Assembly (NCBI GenBank): GCA_036365455.1 | Contig: JAWQUS010000002.1 | Span: 310,001-374,000 of the forward strand | DNA length: 64,000 bases | Reading direction: 5' to 3' | From: Macrosoma leucophasiata | Taxonomy: Eukaryota > Arthropoda > Insecta > Lepidoptera > Hedylidae | Translations under genes and position numbers: made by a program | Notes under the pieces: generated by a model | The model's input: the letters and a program-made list of their open reading frames with translations, nothing else | Told to the model about the DNA's origin: nothing | The model's database searches: none | Part shown: in pieces, positions 59,813-64,000 of the stretch | Position numbering within the stretch: the stretch's first letter is position 1 | Layout: every line of letters starts with the position of its first letter

Positions 59813-60919
59813 CCTTTATCTATGATTTTACTAACCTACCCTGAGTTTTCGGTAGCGTGTATTTTATTCAGAATGTCTTGCTAGGCAAACAAGCAGGTGT
59901 CGGCATCGCACTCTATAGGCTCAGCCAGCTAGTTCCCCAGTTCACCCACATAGCCCAAAGTTTACCAAGTAAATTACAATAGTCCCATGAATACTGCAAG
60001 GCCTGTCTGTGTCTGTATTAACTATTGATATAGACAGAGAGAGAGGTCCCGCCGAATGCAACCCTTTACAAAGTAGATCAAAATTCTCTAAAGGGCCTCA
60101 ACATGTTGAACGTGTTGAACCCATGTCCCCGCGCAAACCTAACAAAGGTCTGGGATTCAAACTGGACCGCGTGCGGACGATATGTATCAGATACCAAAAC
60201 GGTATTTTCTTTAACAGCGCCATTGTAAAATAAAAAGAGAAACATTTTCAACGCTCATTCAATGCGCAGGTAAATTAAATAAAAGAAATACACCCAGAAC
60301 TAAATTATTGTCGAGTGGGTATTGTACATTTTATAAAAGGAAATAACTCTTCCCACAATTTACACCATTAAACTCCTGCCTCTTAAAATGCCGAAGCGTC
60401 TCAACCCGCAAAATTATCGGACCAATTTAAAGGATAAACGTTGTATACCAGTTCGCCGGGCCTAATTAGCCGGTGTCGGTGTTTAGGTATTGCATAGGGA
60501 AGTGACACGGCGGGTTAACAAGGCCCGCGGTCACGAGCGTTGGATTCGCAGTCGCATTACATTTGACTTTTTGATTCGCTCGTATAGGTGTGAAGTAATG
60601 AAATGGAGATGCGGCGATACGAGCTTCCATGCTGCACGCGATGGGGTCGGCAGGACGGTAATACATGTTCGAGTCGCTAGATTTATTTTTATGTTTCGTT
60701 TCCTATCTGGTGGAATCTTTTCACGACAATTGAATACATGTTTATGTATATTTTAATATGCTTTAGATATGTGTGGCACGGGTGGACTCAGTTACTTCTA
60801 CAGATTTATATAACCTTCTCTGTTATTCTATAGTCAGAGCAGCTCAGTACATAAAAGAGTACGTAGGTTTCATTGCAATTTCCTCGGCTAAAATTTTACT
60901 ATATATAGCTAAGAACATC
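59813..60919. other. no gene seen
   Basis: About 1.1 kb. Two short plus frames (60009-60233, 60490-60756) show no domain or homologous repeat. Unassigned. Confidence 0.3.
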
Positions 60920-61181
60920 TTTTTTTTATGTTATGGAAGTGGCAAACAAGCATGCAGTTCACATTGATGCTAAGTGAAGAAGTGCAAACTATAGACACCC
61001 ACACAAAGACCAAGGTCAAAATGCAGATGTGTTACTCCTCCTGAGGCCTAAGGTGTAATGCGCCTGTGCCGGAAATCAGAGGGCCGTACATTACCACCTG
61101 ACCTTTAGCGGCAAGTTTATTAGGTAATGCGGTGGTGCCTACGCCCTCCTGCTCTGTCACTGGAGCTCTACCACTAGTAAA
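60920..61181 (-). mobile_element. SINE-1A, near full length, one internal deletion
   Basis: From 'atgttatggaagtggcaaac' through 'gaggcctaaggtgtaatgcg' to 'ggagctctaccactagtaa'. The 'ggaacacgatagtgctgaac' block is missing between 'ccacctgac' and 'ctttagcggcaag'. Confidence 0.85.
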
Positions 61182-61263
61182 ATCTATAAATAAAATTATA
61201 GTGTCAGTTTGTTATAGTGATAGGTACCTTTTTACTAAATGCGTATGATAAAGAAGAGAGATA

Positions 61264-61395
61264 GAGCTGTGAAATCCTTTATCTCTGGATCTATTCGGGT
61301 TTTTCCATTTTCTGGAAGTTTCAGTTCCTCGGAGTTTGGTTCATAGGCCAAAACGTAACCAGCGAATAAAATAAATAAGAGGGTTTGTATGTATG
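61264..61395 (+). repeat. SINE-4 fragment
   Basis: 'gtgaaatcctttatctctgg', 'gggtttttccattttctgga' and 'aggccaaaacgtaaccagcg', with a deletion of the 'gtgcccggagatg' section. Confidence 0.65.
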
Positions 61396-62801
61396 CTTGA
61401 ATTAAAAATTAAATAGAAACTCAGAGGTACACATTTTACGAGCCTTAAATCCGCGGTGAATGCGTTCTATGAAGCAAAGTGGTCTCATGGTTTCAGCGAT
61501 TTCAAAATACACACACACATACACATACATAAATTGCGAGAGAATATACTTTGAAAAAACCATAAAATTATTTCATCAATCTAATATCTAATCTTATTCA
61601 TCAGAAGCCTGAAACTTAGATATGCCCTAAGTAAATGTAGAGTCTAAGGCAACCACCTCAAACATGGGGCAGTGCTATCTAAATACAGTAAACACTACAG
61701 CATTAGACTTACCATGAGAAGGTCAGCCACAAATCTACCTTTAGGTAGAAGTGGATTCGTATTAATTTTAAGCCAATTGGTTACGGCAATACAGTCACTT
61801 ATCTGTCTACTTCATCGAATAATTTCGATTGACTTAACACGAAAAAGCCCATTAATAGTACCAAAGATGTAATCTTCCTAGTAATCATAGATAAGTTATG
61901 TTTCTTTAATCACATTAGGTATACACAAATTCGATTTGTATCAATATGAATTCGCCGCTGTTCAGAACAGATAATTTTATACGAAAAACCTAACTTTATG
62001 GGCAATTTCCGCAGTCGCAAGTATTTTATTTAATAATATTAATACCGATTATCGGATATTATTTGAATAAGTAACATGGTAGCCAATAATATGAATAAAA
62101 TTTAAATAATTACACATCCAAATAAATGGATCGGTCACGACTGCGATTATAGAAGCGGCTAAATCGCTTACGATAACGTCCCACTAGATAATCTATGGAC
62201 GTCCAATGAAGCGTTCCCCGAAGCGATTTCACGCCGCGATGCACAGTTAAACACAATAATCGCTAATGAATAAAAAAGATGTTCGAGGGGCGCCCCATTA
62301 TATAGCAATTGATCGCACATGTTAATAAAATAACCCCGTACCACAAACACGCAGCGTATGGCGTATAGATTACGCTATAAAAACGTTTAATCCCATTTTT
62401 GTCGCGACACAGACAATAGTGTGCCCCACTTGCGCAGCTGACATTATAAAAAACCTGCGGATTGTAAAAGACCCTTGCGATATGGCGCGATATCGACACA
62501 ATGATAGCCCCAGTTTTATAACTTGAATAAATGCATTGCAACAAGTGGGCAGTTTGAGTACATCAACAAATGTTTGCGATGCATTGTTGGGGTGATAATA
62601 GTGAGCGGAGGAGGGAGATGTTTTATGATAGTCACAAATTATAAGAGAGGTAAATTGAAGTCGAAATATAGGGTTGATACAGTCAGGAAATACTGCGTTT
62701 ATCGAAAATCAATCAAATGTTATGGCGTTTATTACCAACGCATAAGGTATAGTTATAGTTAAGCGGGCATCTCCCTGTAACCTATACCGTCAAGGAAGTT
62801 T
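61396..62801. other. no gene seen
   Basis: About 1.4 kb, the longest stretch near the right side without a recognised repeat. 62120-62460 is less AT-rich ('cgatttcacgccgcgatgca') and could be a unique or conserved block. No frame accepted. A short CA/TACA repeat is at 61511-61530. Confidence 0.3.
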
Positions 62802-62847
62802 CCAATCATCCAAAATCATTCAATTTGCAATGATTTTGGATGATTGG
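62802..62847. repeat. perfect 19-bp inverted repeat
   Basis: CCAATCATCCAAAATCATT (62802-62820), spacer CAATTTGC, then the exact inverse AATGATTTTGGATGATTGG (62829-62847). It lies 20 bp before an RTE 3' UTR. Confidence 0.9.
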
Positions 62848-62866
62848 CGATTTCACCATATATACA

Positions 62867-63118
62867 GTTTGGCGACGGGACGTGACGACCCCACCGCCCT
62901 AGCGGAAGAATTTTCTTCTACTGGAAGAGAATTCTTCCACTAGTGCAATCAGTCAACGAACAATGGCGGTCAAAGCATTCCAATGGAGCTGTAGTAAATG
63001 CAATATCGCCAGACGGGTAGCAGCATCCTGCGATAAAACCGCCACTGCGATCGTCAACCCATTATAACATGTCCCCCTTTGGTCCAGCAGTGGACACCTT
63101 TCGGCTGCTATGATGATG
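62867..63118 (+). repeat. RTE-like LINE 3' UTR and end
   Basis: 'gcgataaaaccgccactgcg', 'atcgtcaacccattataaca', 'tggtccagcagtggacacct', 'ttcggctgctatgatgatga'. It contains a hairpin 'ggaagaattttcttctactg' with 'gaagagaattcttcc'. Collinear with 52926-53223. Confidence 0.75.
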
Positions 63119-63642
63119 AACATACAAACAAGTGACCAACGTATATTTTTTCATAAGTATTTTAACATTAAATATCACGGAGATCAATCCCAACGAAGGC
63201 TAGTCAAATGCATAGGAGATAGTAGTACCCATATACATAGTGCACAAAAGTACCTTCCTTGAAATCCTTGAAATATTCCCTTTCCAACAAAAAGGAATCA
63301 TCAAAATCTATTAATAAACGTCGAAGTTATCCGATAACACATATACAAAATCATATTAAGGTACCACAGGTACTGTCGAGGGTTTATTCTCGCAGGTTTA
63401 TAATTACAGCATAAATACAATAAGTATTGTCTATAACAGTCACCATGGATTACCAACGCCGCTAACCAAAATTCCAAGGCTTATTCACAACTATAACTGT
63501 ATGTTTCTACCTATTAGTGATGTTATTGAGCTCCGTAATCGTAACCGAAACTACCGGATATCCGAATGATTTTTGTATTCGTAACCGTCACCAAATCCGA
63601 AATAAGATTCGGATAAATTTGGATATTGGCGCAGTCTATATT
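63119..63642. other. no feature seen
   Basis: AT-rich and unassigned. Confidence 0.35.
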
Positions 63643-63835
63643 TTTTTTGTCATTAGGTTGACAGACAAGCAGACGGGCCGGGCCACCTGATGGAAAGTGA
63701 TCACCTAGGAACACTTGCAACACCAGGGGAGTTGCCAACGCGCTGCCAGCCCTGAAGGACTCTGGAGGAAGGTGATATTGTAGGATCTTTGCAGGGAGTC
63801 AGGTGGACCAAGCTGGTATTTGGAAGCTCATTTTT
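63643..63835 (-). pseudogene. CR1-like LINE 3' end with internal deletion
   Basis: On minus it begins with the coding part seen at 27780-27815 ('taccagcttggtccacctga' region). It then jumps after about 30 bp to the end of the ORF ('gagtccttcagggctggcag', WQR region), followed by the 3' UTR 'catcaggtggcccggcccgt', 'ctgcttgtctgtcaacctaa' and an A tail. Roughly 300-350 bp of ORF are missing compared with 27562-28281. Confidence 0.8.
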
Positions 63836-64000
63836 TTACCAGAATTAGCGTAAGGATTCTGTTTCATGTATTTTTTAACAAATATTGGATAGGCGTAAAC
63901 ATATAAGTTGCTCAACTACCATACTTATTTAGAAGTTAGGCCATAGAACTTTTAGTTTATTACGTAGTACGTAGTAACTCGTAGTTATAGAACCTTTAGT

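Overview
This window looks like intergenic or deep-intronic DNA from a moth or butterfly (Lepidoptera). It is AT-rich, with many short simple repeats. Nearly every recognisable element belongs to a type common in lepidopteran genomes: CR1-like and RTE-like LINE ends, tRNA-headed SINEs, short terminal-inverted-repeat elements (MITEs), and the dispersed repeats containing 'ctagctg..cccgcgacttcg' or 'agggttccgta'. The species cannot be named from the sequence alone. I found no host protein-coding gene I can defend. The only protein-like stretches are decayed reverse-transcriptase tails: CR1-like at 27562-28218 on +, RTE-like at 15243-15686 on -, and smaller shards near 2.5, 4.1, 5.6 and 63.7 kb.

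The dominant component is one short retroposon, called SINE-1 here (a window name). It is about 290-300 bp, starts TTTTACTGGTGGTAGAG and ends ...TTGCCACTT..ATTACATAAA plus an A tail. More than 40 full or partial copies lie on both strands from 2.8 kb to 61 kb. Two diagnostic types can be told apart: 1A ('cctgtaatttccggcacagagg', 'ggtctttgtgtggg') and 1B ('cccgtaataactatcacagaga', 'ctcaggggtggcaac'). The first ~45 nt can fold into a nested stem, and the 3' ~55 nt resemble the tail of the CR1-like LINE in the same window, which suggests parasitism of that LINE.

The second layer holds a SINE whose head resembles 5S rRNA (21349-21709 +, 24431-24798 -, fragment at 10.7 kb), tRNA-derived SINEs (SINE-3 at 7.6, 32.6 and 56.0 kb; SINE-4 at 0.1, 0.75, 22.9, 54.5 and 61.3 kb; tRNA-like heads at 40.5, 42.6, 42.9 and 49.7 kb), RTE 3' ends, a LINE 3' end with a (GATTCT)n tail, and a 1,019-bp solo LTR with a perfect 5-bp target duplication (30581-31599).

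The third layer is a set of unrelated MITE families, each with inverted ends and TA at both borders: 3115-3414, 10419-10664, 20266-20885, 35856-36093, 43763-44061, 50785-50964 and 59598-59810. There are also two near-perfect fold-back elements (24092-24227 and 27426-27561) and a 40-bp perfect palindrome (38089-38128).

Nested insertions give a relative order. A 5S-headed SINE sits inside a SINE-1 copy at 21.3-21.7 kb. A microsatellite-tailed LINE end sits inside a SINE-1B copy at 52.18-52.55 kb. The remaining stretches, listed as such, show no feature I can support. Coordinates of repeats were read by eye and may be off by a few bases at degenerate ends.
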